A stretch of DNA of 64,000 nucleotides, taken from contig NC_092676.1 of assembly GCF_964355755.1 (NCBI RefSeq), positions 14,738,288 through 14,802,287 of the forward strand. The letters run 5' to 3'. Shown here one piece after another: positions 24,201-33,500 of this stretch. The notes beneath the pieces are model-generated. The model saw only the letters and a program-made list of their open reading frames with translations. It was not told the origin of the DNA and searched no databases. Position numbers and translations under genes: made by a program. How positions within the stretch are numbered: the stretch's first letter is position 1; the number at the start of each line of letters is the position of its first letter. The DNA is from Antedon mediterranea. Taxonomy: Eukaryota > Echinodermata > Crinoidea > Comatulida > Antedonidae.

Positions 24201-27176
24201 CACTTTCACGACCTATCCAGGTTGTATCATCATGATACAAGCTGGATATGCCATAAAAAGTCGCTGATATATTATAAACAAAAGTTCAGTTGAATAGATT
24301 TCTTTATATGTTTAAAAAAAATTGAATCCAATGAAATTGTTTTCTGTATTAGGATTTGAAGATACATCGTTTGAGGAACTGAGATATGAAGCCTACCAGG
24401 CAGTAAAAAATAATACATATGAACAATATGTAAGTTAAGTCTGATTTAAACAATATTTTTATTCAGTTCCTTGAACTATGATGATATACATTTAACTCTG
24501 CTGGCCAACGGCGCAGATCTGTCGATGGGACAGTCATTAAAATGTTCTATAAAAGCCTACCGTAAAGGCTGTTTTGGACTTGCCTGTTTGTATTGTTGAG
24601 CGAAAAGAGCTAAGACAATACGTTGAAAAGAAATGCAGTTTGGTTAATTTCAATTGGTTTTCAGGGCACATAAATACGGCATTACACATTTTATTTGTCA
24701 TATGGCACCTGAATTTTAACAATTTGATTCCTTTTCCTTTCCTCTTAAACCATCATATTCAACAGTGCGCATCTCGCTAATCCATGATCAATTTTCTATC
24801 AAATTTTGTCAACCAATCATCTTTCTCACGAGTGAGTGAGTGGCCGAGCGGTTAAGACAGTGGAACCGTAATCACGTAGCCATAACATCGGCAGGGGTTC
24901 GAGGCTCACTCACTCCATGGTTCTGGTGGTAGAACGAGTCTTCTCGGATAAGGACTATAAACCGTAGGTCCAGTGTACACAACTTGCTCGTGTGCACTTT
25001 AAAGAACCTAGTACATCTTTCGAGACGAGTAGGGGGTTACCCCGGTGTATTAGTACATCACAGCCACTGATCACCAACTGGGCCCTCTGGGAGATCAGTC
25101 TTTGACTTAAGAGGTCACCCAGTATAAAGATAAAACAAACAAACATTAACCACCAGTTTCATTTTGATGAAACCTAAAAATTTGAATAACATGGGTCCTG
25201 TAATTTTACCTACACTGTATATTTGGATATCTTATGGCCAGTTAAATGAATTTTTTCATTATCATTCGAATTTTCATCGTTTCATGTTTTTTTTTTATAA
25301 CCTTATATATCAAAAAATTATTTATTTACTCGTATATATATATAATCATGTATAAAGAATTAAAGTTCAAAATCTTAGGGACAATTTGGTAATAACTGAA
25401 TCTTACCGAGTAAATATTTTATATTTTATTACAGAAAAGAGGATTTGATGATTTAGCAAATACAGTATCTCGGAAGAGGAATGAATTAATGCATCCATCA
25501 CAACCTTCCAAATCAAATTTGGTAAGCATGTTTTTTATTCTCTACACAGCACCACTGTAGAGCTGCAATTCGTGAAATATCTTTTTTCGAAATATGCTTA
25601 TTGTCTCCATCAACAAAGTAAAACAATATAAAACAAGGCCAACAGCCATTAAGTCGCGTGCTACAATGCATAGTGATACCGGACCGACAGACAGACCGAC
25701 AGACCGACCGACCGACATAGTGAACTATACTGACCGAAATTACTGAACATGTTTAAAAATGTTGAAATGTTTAAAAACATTTATTTTTTTTTAATTTACA
25801 CGTGCGTAGCCTGTCACTTTCGACGTGCTCGTATAACGTAATTTCGAGTTGAAAAGTAAGTCAAGAAAACAGAAATCGGGCAAAAAGAGTGCGCAATAAC
25901 ATTTAACGCGCAGTGCGCGCGCAAAAATATGCGCACTCATGGCAATTTTGTAAACGCTTAAAATTGCCTGAAATGTACTCTTATTTCATCGAAAATAAAT
26001 TTTGAAAATGTTAAGCGCGCGTACGCATGCGTTACGCACGTAATTGTATTGCCATATGATGATTTATGCCCTGAAATTTATGAGTACCAAATTTTATTTA
26101 ATTGTGATTCATGGTTGTGAAGATATGATTACAAACGTGATTTCGTTAAATCGTGCGTAGACCGCGTAATTTTTTATTGATTCCTGGCCATAAGGAATAT
26201 ACTGTGAAAAATTGACCTAGCTAGATTAAACTGATATCAAGATAAGGTCAGAAAGCGATAAAACGCATAGTGATACCGACAGACAGACAGACAGACAGAC
26301 CGACCGACCGACATAGTGAACTATAGTCGCTTCCACGCGACTAAAAATAGGTGTATAGGCATTTACATAGAATTTAAATTTGTTTTTAGTTTGTTACTGC
26401 TTTGTCTTCTCATTTTAAGAATTTTAAATAAATTTGTTTTCCTTTTTTTTATAGATTGATATCTGCAAAACAATATTTTCTCCATCAATTTCATCAAGGT
26501 GTGTATAGATGTTCTTTGTTTCCATAATGGCCCTGTGACCAATTATCATCTGACTTCCATAGAAAAAATGTACTCTTTGAAAACTGTGAATCTAAATGCA
26601 TTAGCTGTATCAATTTAGTTTTCTTCACAACAAGAATATTTGTAATACTTTTTGTTTAGTATCAATTTTATTTTATTACATTTTAGTAATGGATCAACAA
26701 GTGCATTTGAAACTTCTAATTTTGGATCCAATACAAGATGTTCCAGTACTTTTGGATCTTTGTCCACCAATACATTTGGATCTATTGGTGAAGGATTTGT
26801 AACTGGCTCAACAACAAGTGGATTTGGTTCAAAGACTACAGTTTTTGGTTCTAGTAGTTTTGGACAAAGTGCTGGCATGTTCAGTTCTGCTCAGTCAACA
26901 TCATTTTCAGCTGCTAAACCTAATTCATTTGCTGCAGGTAGTGATTCAACTTTTATCAAGGGACAGAATCAGCCAGCAACGTCTGCATTTTTAGCACCTG
27001 GCTTGTTTGGTAAGTCTGTACCAGCTGCAACACAAGCACCTATCACAGCTGCTGATAGTAACATTTATACACCAATAGATCAAATTACTAAAGAGCAAAA
27101 AGAACAATTTGAAGCTAGTCATTTTACATTAGGAAAAATACCAATACTACCACCACCTAAGGAACTAGTTTCTTAA
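9208..27176 (+). CDS. NUP42: Nucleoporin NUP42 (NUPL2/hCG1), seven coding exons
   Basis: An FG nucleoporin on the cytoplasmic face of the nuclear pore. In the known family it binds GLE1 through its C-terminus and helps DDX19-driven mRNA export. Exons: 9208-9286, 18741-18996, 23382-23476, 24353-24429, 25435-25521, 26455-26498 and 26687-27176. All have GT-AG borders and matching phases, giving 375 codons plus stop. The protein starts with a CCCH zinc finger (C4, C12, C18, H22), followed by a Gly/Arg-rich stretch (residues ~37-65). Then come the motif WPFSCYRPSK and, in exon 4, FEELRYEAY, both matching the vertebrate arrangement. Exon 7 is Ser/Thr-rich with seven FG dipeptides and ends FEASHFTLGKIPILPPP, the family's GLE1-binding tail. 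Introns 1-5 are full of transposons. The first coding exon assumes the ATG beside the zinc finger. Confidence 0.93.
9287..9868. repeat. Intron 1 start: CCTAGG-rich tract, then R1 repeat left part
   Basis: 9300-9580 is dominated by overlapping CCTAGG and AGGCCT palindromes (ctaggcctaggc and variants). The same short motifs recur at about 27770, 33910, 38378 and 39567. 9600-9690 carries three copies of 'gcaaagtcgccc' or a variant of it. 9690-9868 is the left part of the R1 repeat, broken off at 9868 by the LINE insertion. Confidence 0.5.
10130..11710. repeat. Unclassified repeat inserted in the LINE 3' UTR
   Basis: It starts beside a palindrome AACTCGTCACTTTGACGAGTT (near 10130) and ends beside another, GTTATCCGCTACTAAGCGGATAAC (11686-11709). 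The interior repeats a 'catatgatgacgtcat' type block several times. Its last third resembles the GTCGCG-ended elements (attcgttaaaacgcgcgtaaatcacgttgcg). An A-run of 17 lies at 11642-11658. No protein is encoded. The boundary is uncertain and part of the 3' hairpin may belong to the LINE. Confidence 0.4.
11963..15078 (-). pseudogene. LINE ORF2: AP endonuclease plus reverse transcriptase, two lesions
   Basis: The N-terminal part (15078-13420) holds an apurinic endonuclease-like domain: HLNIRSI near residue 93, GISETWL, the GDFNIDLL box and the SDHLPIF box. The reverse transcriptase follows: NYRPISLLSVFSKIIEKL, DLSKAFDVINHD with the first catalytic Asp, GVPQGSVLGPLLF, FADDTTLF with the Asp pair, and FLGVYIHENLKW. 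A single in-frame TAA (13417-13419) separates the two parts. A one-base frameshift near 12325 moves the C-terminal segment (GPNLWNHIPPNIK) into another frame that ends at 11963. The layout fits the CR1/L2/Crack group. It cannot make a full protein as it stands. Confidence 0.85.
15254..16091 (-). pseudogene. LINE ORF1: L1-type coiled-coil/RRM protein, one frameshift
   Basis: Starts MANVENNEPNISNLNISAAE (16091). A heptad-rich coiled coil covers residues ~55-125, followed by RQRRNNLRFTGIPE, the entry of the L1-type RRM. After IQRAHRVGP the frame breaks at about 15600. The continuation in the next frame, PRPLVAYFLRYSTKERVRKA and IYVNDDFTSRVISRRKAL, is the C-terminal domain of L1 ORF1p (Transposase_22 family), ending at 15254. 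In L1 this protein trimerises and binds element RNA. The CR1/L2-like ORF2 beside it makes the pairing noteworthy. Confidence 0.8.
16327..17630. mobile_element. Fold-back element with TAATGTAGAA subrepeats
   Basis: Ends TGTTACAACCGCTAATGTAG / CATTAGCGGTTTTAACA are inverted repeats. Flanks GTGCTTGTTAG (16316-16326) and GTGCTTATTAA (17631-17641) agree in 9 of 11 bases, which suits an 11-bp target duplication of an older insertion. Each arm (~280 bp) is made of short AGCTAATGTAGAAAC-like repeats on a palindrome centre near 16920. The middle (16606-17244) consists of ggtcgtt and agagaggtgg motifs in both orientations. On the right, an inverted copy of the left flanking R1 sequence (17515-17577) is included before a second partial terminus. 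It has no coding capacity and is possibly MULE-like or FB-like. Confidence 0.7.
17791..18427. mobile_element. 637-bp MITE with GTTTATACAACAC ends
   Basis: Begins GGGCGCGTTTATACAACACG and ends GGGTGTTGTATAAACACAGCC (last 20 bases or so), an inverted pair of about 20 bp. TAT lies on both sides (17788-17790 and 18428-18430). It interrupts the R1 repeat, whose uninterrupted form is at about 5085. The superfamily is not decided. The reading frame that crosses its left end has no recognisable product. Confidence 0.6.
18741..18996 (+). CDS. NUP42: NUP42 exon 2 (Gly/Arg-rich)
   Basis: The acceptor is a long T tract ending cttccag (18740). It encodes GTSNFNRSLTFNNRRGRGGY and further Gly-rich sequence, ending STEML with donor TT|gtaagt. 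Phase 1 in, phase 2 out. Confidence 0.88.
19079..20330. mobile_element. Fold-back element with CCTACGATGTATTGTT array
   Basis: Outer ends GGTACAGTACAGAAAGA and TCTTTCTGTACTGTACC are exact inverted repeats of 17 bp. They are followed on both sides by TACG-rich blocks (tcgtaggtagaacgta / tacgttctatctacga). 19155-19325 holds about eight tandem CCTACGATGTATTGTT copies with 21-bp spacing. 19480-20100 is non-repetitive and non-coding. No clear target duplication is visible. It lies in NUP42 intron 2, 82 bp behind exon 2. Confidence 0.6.
20385..20690 (-). repeat. R1 repeat fragment, inverted
   Basis: Matches 17705-17775 and 4790-4870 in reverse order (cccccagacttgaccttagc; aaaaaccattgtctgacag). The small frame that starts in it is a chance product. 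Confidence 0.5.
20691..21368. other. NUP42 intron 2, no recognisable element
   Basis: AT-rich intronic sequence. I see no gene, RNA or defined repeat here. Confidence 0.4.
21369..22217. mobile_element. PIF/Harbinger-type MITE (849 bp)
   Basis: Begins AGCCCCTTTCTCA and ends TGAGAAAGGGGCT, flanked by TTA on both sides (21366-21368 and 22218-22220), the target duplication typical of PIF/Harbinger. Subterminal blocks contain many ACCGG/CCGGT and GGAATAT motifs. The interior is non-coding. A block around 22000-22030 (cgatccccggaatataacgg) occurs twice in tandem. Confidence 0.75.
22490..23100. repeat. Degenerate tandem repeat, ~150-190 bp period
   Basis: Five diverged copies of a block like AATGTAGTTTAAAACATTTCC-AGTACAATT, followed by 'tcattttgata', start near 22495, 22590, 22668, 22880 and 23037. 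A related fragment in inverted orientation lies in N6AMT1 intron 1 (33430-33470). No coding capacity is visible. Confidence 0.5.
23382..23476 (+). CDS. NUP42: NUP42 exon 3
   Basis: Encodes LDVIKKDFEEWIQGNMWPFS then CYRPSKANSNFTG; 'W.FS.Y.P.K' and 'N.(S/T)G' match vertebrate NUP42. Acceptor ctacag at 23381, donor ACAG|gtaaac, phase 2 in and phase 1 out. Confidence 0.88.
23770..24160 (+). pseudogene. LINE 3' end fragment
   Basis: YSIMYSGAKLWNEILDDLR, then a stop, is a degraded polymerase C-terminus. It is followed by a 3' UTR with a hairpin-like block and an aaagaaagaaagat tail at 24136-24151. It lies in NUP42 intron 3. Confidence 0.5.
24214..24248. repeat. 35-nt near-perfect hairpin
   Basis: TATCCAGGTTGTATCA and TGATACAAGCTGGATA pair over 16 bp with one mismatch around a 3-nt loop (TCA). 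A similar sequence occurs at about 58540-58582 in the histone spacer (tgatacaagctgaggtat), so it is a repeat family and not a unique RNA gene. Confidence 0.5.
24353..24429 (+). CDS. NUP42: NUP42 exon 4
   Basis: Encodes GFEDTSFEELRYEAYQAVKN and NTYEQY, equivalent to the vertebrate GFTDISPEELRLEY segment. Acceptor tgtattag, donor TAT|gtaagt, phase 1 in and phase 0 out. Confidence 0.9.
24829..25150 (+). mobile_element. tRNA-derived SINE
   Basis: The head carries an A box (TGGCCGAGCGGTTAAGAC, from 24841) and a B box (GGGGTTCGAGGC, from 24894) of a Ser/Leu-type tRNA, preceded by a gtgagtgagtg repeat. The body (24920-25110) includes TTTAAAGAACC and GGGGGTTACCCCGG blocks, which look like a conserved SINE central domain. 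The tail is aaaacaaacaaacatt. The tRNA part no longer folds as a full cloverleaf, so it is not a tRNA gene. It lies in NUP42 intron 4. Confidence 0.72.
25435..25521 (+). CDS. NUP42: NUP42 exon 5
   Basis: Encodes KRGFDDLANTVSRKRNELMH and PSQPSKSNL, in phase 0 at both ends. Basic, likely helical, matching the segment before the FG region in relatives. Confidence 0.85.
25652..26342. mobile_element. GTCGCG-ended repeat element, copy 2
   Basis: Same block order as 3969-4592, with start AGTCGCGTGC and end TTCCACGCGACT. GACA/CCGA microsatellites lie near both ends (25689-25723 and 26276-26312). It lies in NUP42 intron 5. No coding capacity is visible. Confidence 0.65.
26455..26498 (+). CDS. NUP42: NUP42 exon 6 (44 nt)
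   Basis: Encodes IDICKTIFSPSISS plus two bases. Acceptor ttttatag, donor CAAG|gtgtgt, phase 0 in and phase 2 out. The phase joins exon 7 in frame (AG+T = Ser). Confidence 0.75.
26687..27176 (+). CDS. NUP42: NUP42 exon 7 (FG repeats and GLE1-binding tail)
   Basis: Acceptor ttacattttag at 26686. Ser/Thr/Gly-rich with seven FG dipeptides (NFGS, TFGS, VFGS, SFGQ and LFGK among them). Ends YTPIDQITKEQKEQFEASHF, then TLGKIPILPPPKELVS and TAA, the conserved NUP42 C-terminus. Confidence 0.93.
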
Positions 27177-27247
27177 TATGCTGTTTTATTTAATAATGTA
27201 CAGTTTTTGTGAATATTATGTTTTTATTAGTTATTCAAAAAATCATG

Positions 27248-27253
27248 AATAAA
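27248..27253 (+). terminator. Probable NUP42 poly(A) signal
   Basis: AATAAA lies 72 bp after the NUP42 stop. On the opposite strand an AATAAA (27185-27190 complement) lies inside the NUP42 3' UTR and could serve N6AMT1, so the two transcripts may overlap at their ends. Confidence 0.55.
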
Positions 27254-27446
27254 TTATAAAGAAAAGTAGATCCAAATAGGACAACATTTTGTTTTGAGTG
27301 AGCTGATATTTTGTCTTCCTTACACCTGTTTTTCAGTTGACAGGGCTTATCAATGATGCTAATTTGCATCAGTCTTTAAATCTATATCATCAGCATCAGA
27401 ACAAATGTTATATTAATAATGTAAATTGTTTCACACACTTACTTTC

Positions 27447-27556
27447 TCACATAATTCTGGTAAATTTTAAAATGAACAATCTCTCTGGTCCTGCATTCCT
27501 CTTTAGAACTTCTTCCATCATTAAACCAGTTGCCAACATTTGCTGCTCAATTTTAT
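27447..27556 (-). CDS. N6AMT1: N6AMT1 exon 5
   Basis: Acceptor tttataccag on the minus strand. Encodes [20 protein letters not shown] and [16 protein letters not shown], then stop. The open frame continues upstream into transposon sequence, but the phase-1 join to KENKI of exon 4 fixes the border. Confidence 0.88.
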
Positions 27557-30500
27557 CTGGTATAAATAGAATACAAGTAGTACTGATAGGATGAAAAGAT
27601 TGTACAGTCAACTCTCCCAATACCGGACACCCTTGAATTGGGCGGGCATATATTTTCCGGTTTTTCGAAAGTCCGGTTTCCTGAAAACATATTTTTAAAG
27701 TCATCACGTTGTCACTGAAAATGCTTTGAATCACCGGTCCGAATGCTGCCCGGTACGGTCTAGCGTAGGGAGGGCCTAGGCAATGATTGTGTCAAGCTAG
27801 TTTTAATTAAATAATAGGCCTACTTTATTAATATTAAGCTAATTCAATTTACCTTTTTTAAAAGTTACATTATTTACTGTACCAATAAAACATGTTACAG
27901 TAGTAAATTATTGTTTCTCAATGTGTTTTTAGCGGCAAAAAGGCCTAGCTAGCAGCAGCATGTGTGATAAAAATAGCAGAGCGGGGCTTTGATTGATGCG
28001 CATGTGCAGAGGTGTCATAATCAAATAAAAACACCCACACTTAGACGACATGTTTTTTAAGCTCCTTTATTGTGACGTAATTTGATAGCAATAAACGAGC
28101 CAAGCAATAATGACAATACCGTAATTAATTGGTAACATTTCAAAGTTTATTAACACTAGTTAAGTCAAGTTCATTCCGTTTACGTTTTTGTCAGGACTGG
28201 CTGCTAAAATTCAATACCAAGAAATGCGAAGTGCTCCATGTTGGTAGAAAGACAGAGAAATCAGAATATTGTCTAAATGGAGAAACGTTATTGGCAGTAA
28301 ACGAAGAAAAAGACCTTGGTGTTATCTTCACTAGCGACTGCAAGCCAAGCCGACAGTGTGCTGCAGCAGCAGCTAGAGCGACGAATAGTATGAGAACTGT
28401 CAAAAGAACATTCAAAAATATTGACAAAGAAAGTTTTCAGGTCATGTACAAGGCATACATCCGTCCACATATGGAATACTGTATACAGTCCTGGTCTCCT
28501 TACTATAACAAAGACAAAGAAATCTTGGAGAAGGTGCAGAGAAGAGCTACAAAGATGGTCAAGTCAATAAGTGATCTACCATATGAAAAAAGGTTAGAAT
28601 ATCTTGATCTTCAACCATTAGAGACAAGAAGACTACGAGGAGATTTGATTGAAGCTTTCAAAATTTTGAAAGGCTTTGAGGATATTGACCCAAAAGATTT
28701 ATTTAAATTGTCTCACAACATCAGAACCAGGGGACACAGCTTAAAACTATATCGTCCAAAACTTAGAGGAAATCTTATGTGCAGGGTCAACTTTTTTACC
28801 ATCAGAGTCATACATCACTGGAATTCTCTGCCTGAATATGTAATACAAGCCTCTTCAGTGAACATCTTTAAGTCTAGACTTGACAACTATTTTCGGCTAG
28901 AAATGGAATCTAATAGGCACTAGCCTAAACTATTTCCATCAAACATTAAGTGTAAGTGTAAGTGCCATAATGATTTCCAAATTTATAATGATGCACATTT
29001 TTAGTGAAACATTCCTTTTTAAAGTCCTATTGCAATTGTGAATTTAACAATAATTTAAACAAAACAAAGACACAAATGTAAATTGAACTTTATTAAAAAA
29101 CTATTCATATGCTAAAAAACAGGGAGTTGTTAACAACTCCCTTCTAAAAACAATGGACATTAAGACATAGCGCTTCACCGCAGTTCCCGCTTCGTCGGTT
29201 AACAATGAACTGACCTGTCAATCACAGTGTAGCGCTCCATGGTAACATTATTTGATCGTACCGCGAAACGTCGCGCACTTCATGCATGGTCCGGTCAGGG
29301 TATGGTTAAAAGCTTTTGTACATTGTGAATGTATTGAATCCGAGTCAGCGACGACGATGTTACGTTGTTTTCGTAAATATTTGGAGTTTTTTAACTGTCA
29401 GTCCGGTTTTCAGACGCTAATTTTCGTGTTTTGTACTTCATAATTTGTCCGGATTCCGGAATTGGGTATTCCGGTTTTCATAATAAATTACAGTACATTT
29501 AGAATAGGGACAAATTGGGCCATCCAAAAAGTACGGTTTTCCGTGAATTCCGGTTTTGGGAGAGTCCGGTCGGTATTGGGAGAGTTGACTTATTTAGTTT
29601 TTTAAGTGATCCATACACAATATAAATATTACAATACAGTACAAACATTATCATTCCAAGTTTTACCAAAAGCATTTTTATATACTAACCAAATAAAATA
29701 ACTAGTTAATAGATAACAATAAACAGTTTGAATATCAATTAAATTAAAACTAGTTATTTGGATAAATATTCATCTGGTTTAAATACATGTAGATATTTTT
29801 TTTTATCAAATCAATATTATTAAAAGACTTAAATGAAAAAAATTGCAGTTTCGATTCTTACATGAACAGCTTTCCATTAACCAGGGGAGGATTCAAGGCC
29901 TGGGCTTTTTTCTCAACAATACAAAAACATTTAAATTAAGTGCCACGTTTAATGCCTGTTTTCATAGACAGTCAAAATGCAAATCAAAACACCAAGCTCT
30001 GTGAACAATCAAACAATTGACAGTTCTTGCACATACTCAAACGTGTGTTACCAGCAAAAAAAGTTAGTGTCATTTTTGACCAACTAGAAGTGCCATTTAT
30101 CAATAATTGTATGTGCGCGAGTGCCATTTTCGACCATCTAGAGTGTCACATAGAAGTTGTTTTGCAAATTAATAGTGCTGGTGGAATGCAAATGTGGACA
30201 CGGACTAACAGGAAACCGTCAGTGGGGTTTGTGGTTGTATGAAAAAGAATTCGTTGATAGTAAAACCAACTGTGAGGGAAAAGCTGGGGTACCACAATTT
30301 GTTGATGTTCCTGTTTAAATGCTGGCCCGTGGAATATGACTATAATTAGCTGGTTTTTGTAAAGTAAAATAGCTGCCATTGGTCCGGTTCCTGACTGAAA
30401 TAAATTGTCGTTTTGGATTTTGGTACGAGTGTGAGCTGAGCCATGTGTATATACCACAGAGGTGGATTGGTTGGGTGGAATGATTTTTTGGCCATTTTGA

Positions 30501-33500
30501 ATTTATGCTAATTAACCCACTTCCCGATGTCAGATTTTAGTAAACTTTGGATATGATGTTCATTTGAACCATATTTACCGGTTGGTTTAGGATCCCTGCT
30601 ATGATTAGATCTAATCAATGCATAATTATAAGGTTGGCATTTGAAAGGCGTTACAATTAAATCTAATATTAATCGGCACCCGGTTATATTGTGTTTGCTA
30701 ATTTGTTTAAAAGGACTGACTACCACCATTATCAATTGTACCAAATCAGAAACCTATAGAAGATGTATAAAAGAGGCAATTTGGATACGAAGAGGACAAA
30801 ACACCATAAACCGAAGCAACTTTTACCATCTAGTTTTTAAATGCTATGGGTTATTTGGAGACAGCAAAATAAATAGTGTAATTTGTTTCCTGCAAATAAT
30901 CTAGATAAAACAAACCTAGAATAAAAAGTGAGGTGTATATTAAATTCAATACCTATTTTGTTTTCTTTTACTGCAACCATGTAGAATGCACTTTTTGTAG
31001 AAAGAAGTTTACAAACACAAGGAAGGAATCGATTTGTAACTTCCATACCATTGACACCACCAGCCCATGAAGAAGTGATGTCAGAAATACCAACCTGCAA
31101 AAAAAATGTATTTGTTCTTAAAGTAAGTTTATGTAGACACGGTACTGAAGGGAACTCAACTGGTCGACATAAAATGCTGCGAGCAACTGAACGTAACTTA
31201 AAGTAAGTTGACATACGCGCAGTTGAGTTGAACATGACTTAGTCTGTTATGAATTCCTTCAAGGTTGTGTGGAATTGCCTACAGACTTATTTGCAATGTC
31301 ATCAATTTTCATTATCTTGGGAATACTGGCCAAAAGATCAGGGGGGTATTCACAATTTACACTTGGGCCAAGGGAAACAAAGCAGGGTTTCGTTTTATTT
31401 AGAGGCTGGAAGACCAGAAGACACAACCTCCACTCACAAACAACAAAAATGCTTTTCTCTCGAGAGCTCAGTGTTAAATTTAGCGATGCAACCTGCCTTA
31501 TACAAACAGCAATGGCAGCTTCCGGTTGCAATTTGCTCTGTTGAATAATTGCATGATGATGCAGACTTAAAAAACACCAAAAACAAATTATATATGTGTT
31601 CAGTGGTCGGGGGCAGATTTAGTTGGAAACACTTTTTGTTTTAAAAAAATCATTGACACATTTTTTATAAAATAGTTTTCAAACTATTTGTAACTTCAAA
31701 TAAACTTTTTGATTACTTACTTACTTTTAACAAATTATGCTTCACATGTACACAAGGAAATTGATACAAGGAAATCAAAATATGGACTAAGCCGACACTT
31801 CTTGGCTGAAAATGATGTAATTAAGGTCTTCAAAGGAAGTTAGTTTTAAATGATATAACAATACCTTCTTTAGATGTTTAAAAAAAACTACCAATACCAA
31901 TCCCACAGTAGGCCTACCTAATCTGAATCAAATGTAACTTTCATAAATTTGAATGGCATGACAAGAATCTAATTATTGTTACATAAAACAAATAGTAAAA
32001 TTATATATATAGAATGTTAACACCATTTCATTCGGTGAAATAAGAAATTCCATAGACATCACTGTGTATACAGTTGGGGAATTCCACATTTCACATACTA
32101 TATACACTATTAATTATTTATTTATATAGGCTACAAAAACTAAGCAAATTGTAAATTACGTCATGCAACATCTACGTTTAAGTTTTTCTTTACAATTTGA
32201 GAAGCCTACTTGCAGTTTTCGTAGCTTACACTAATTGTCGGAAAAGTGGCAGTAGTGTACCAACCTCTTGAGAAGGAGTGACAACATAAGGAGGATTGAA
32301 TAGGATCAGGTCAACTTGACCATGCAGCCTTGGTAGAAATGAAGTGGCTAAATCCATCTGAATGACATCTGGTGACTGTCTATTTTGGAGTGCAGTCTTC
32401 ATTGTGGCGAGTGTGGCATGTCCATTTATGTCAGTTGCTCTAGATAAATGATATCGAAAAAACAAAATAGGTCTTGATACATTTATTTGAGTTGGTTGAA
32501 GTTTTTGGGTGTTTATTTCTCTGGTACTATAAGCACTTTTCTAAAGACATGAAAGCTGGATTGTTACAACATTCCTATTCACAGGGAATTATTGTAACAT
32601 TATACTGTGCTGACTTTCAGTGAGAGGTTTATTTGTCTGACAAAATATTCAAGGCTATATACAGTATAAGGCAAACACAAAAAGTTTGTCCGCTGTGCAC
32701 GCTGCTCTCCGACATCTGATCTCATCTGAAATTTACACCCAAATTCATTTTGCTATGTAAAGTATCATGGGCTTTCAATATCAAAAGTTTGTACACCCAC
32801 AACCCACTCAGACACGTTCGGCTAGTCTGTGTGTACATGGTTTGAGTCTAAGATGAGGCAAACCACCGTCGCTTGCGCGAAATGCAATTAAATTAAAAAT
32901 TAAAATTATAATTAGAAGTGCTTACAAACAATGTGCTGAACTTCCAAGCAATTTAGAAACAAATGATGTAACAGTTCCAGAACCACATCCAACTTCTATA
33001 CACAGAGTTGGTCTATATCAGTAAGGAATAAGAGCTGTAATATCATCTTATTATAATTCAGCAAATCTCTGCATGTCTCTCCAGCTTTATTCAGAGACTA
33101 GAGGTTGCACGGTCATTAAACTTGGTGGATGGGTGCAGCCCGGTATAAGAAAGAGTTTGCATTTGTTAGGTCGTGAAGGTCAAATCTCTAAATTTTCTCT
33201 CTGATTGAGCTTAGGAAAATAATCCCGAGGATAGGGCAAGTATGAATCCGAAATCGAAGAGGGTGCCACCCAAAGTCAAGGTAAAATTTCAAAATTGGAT
33301 TTAAAGCAACCATAAGGATATAGGGTGATGATATATAGTTTGCGGTATACCACGTGCATATAGTCTTGTGGTGTACTGCAAACCTTCAAACGATATAAGG
33401 TGAGTTTGAATCTGATAAATGATGTTTTAAACTACATTTGAAATCCGCTCTGGGGCGGCTGTACATGTTGGTAAATTATAGTTTGTGAAAAAATGTAAAC

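Noticed and set aside
24829-24915. tRNA-Ser/Leu gene
   Set aside because: A and B boxes are present, but the acceptor stem and anticodon arm do not form a good cloverleaf, and a SINE body plus an A-rich tail follow.
26615-26878. 87-codon minus-strand frame (MPALCPKLLEPK…)
   Set aside because: Antisense shadow of NUP42 exon 7.
31249-31548. Three overlapping 90-99-codon frames
   Set aside because: Intronic position, mutually exclusive frames on both strands, and no family features.
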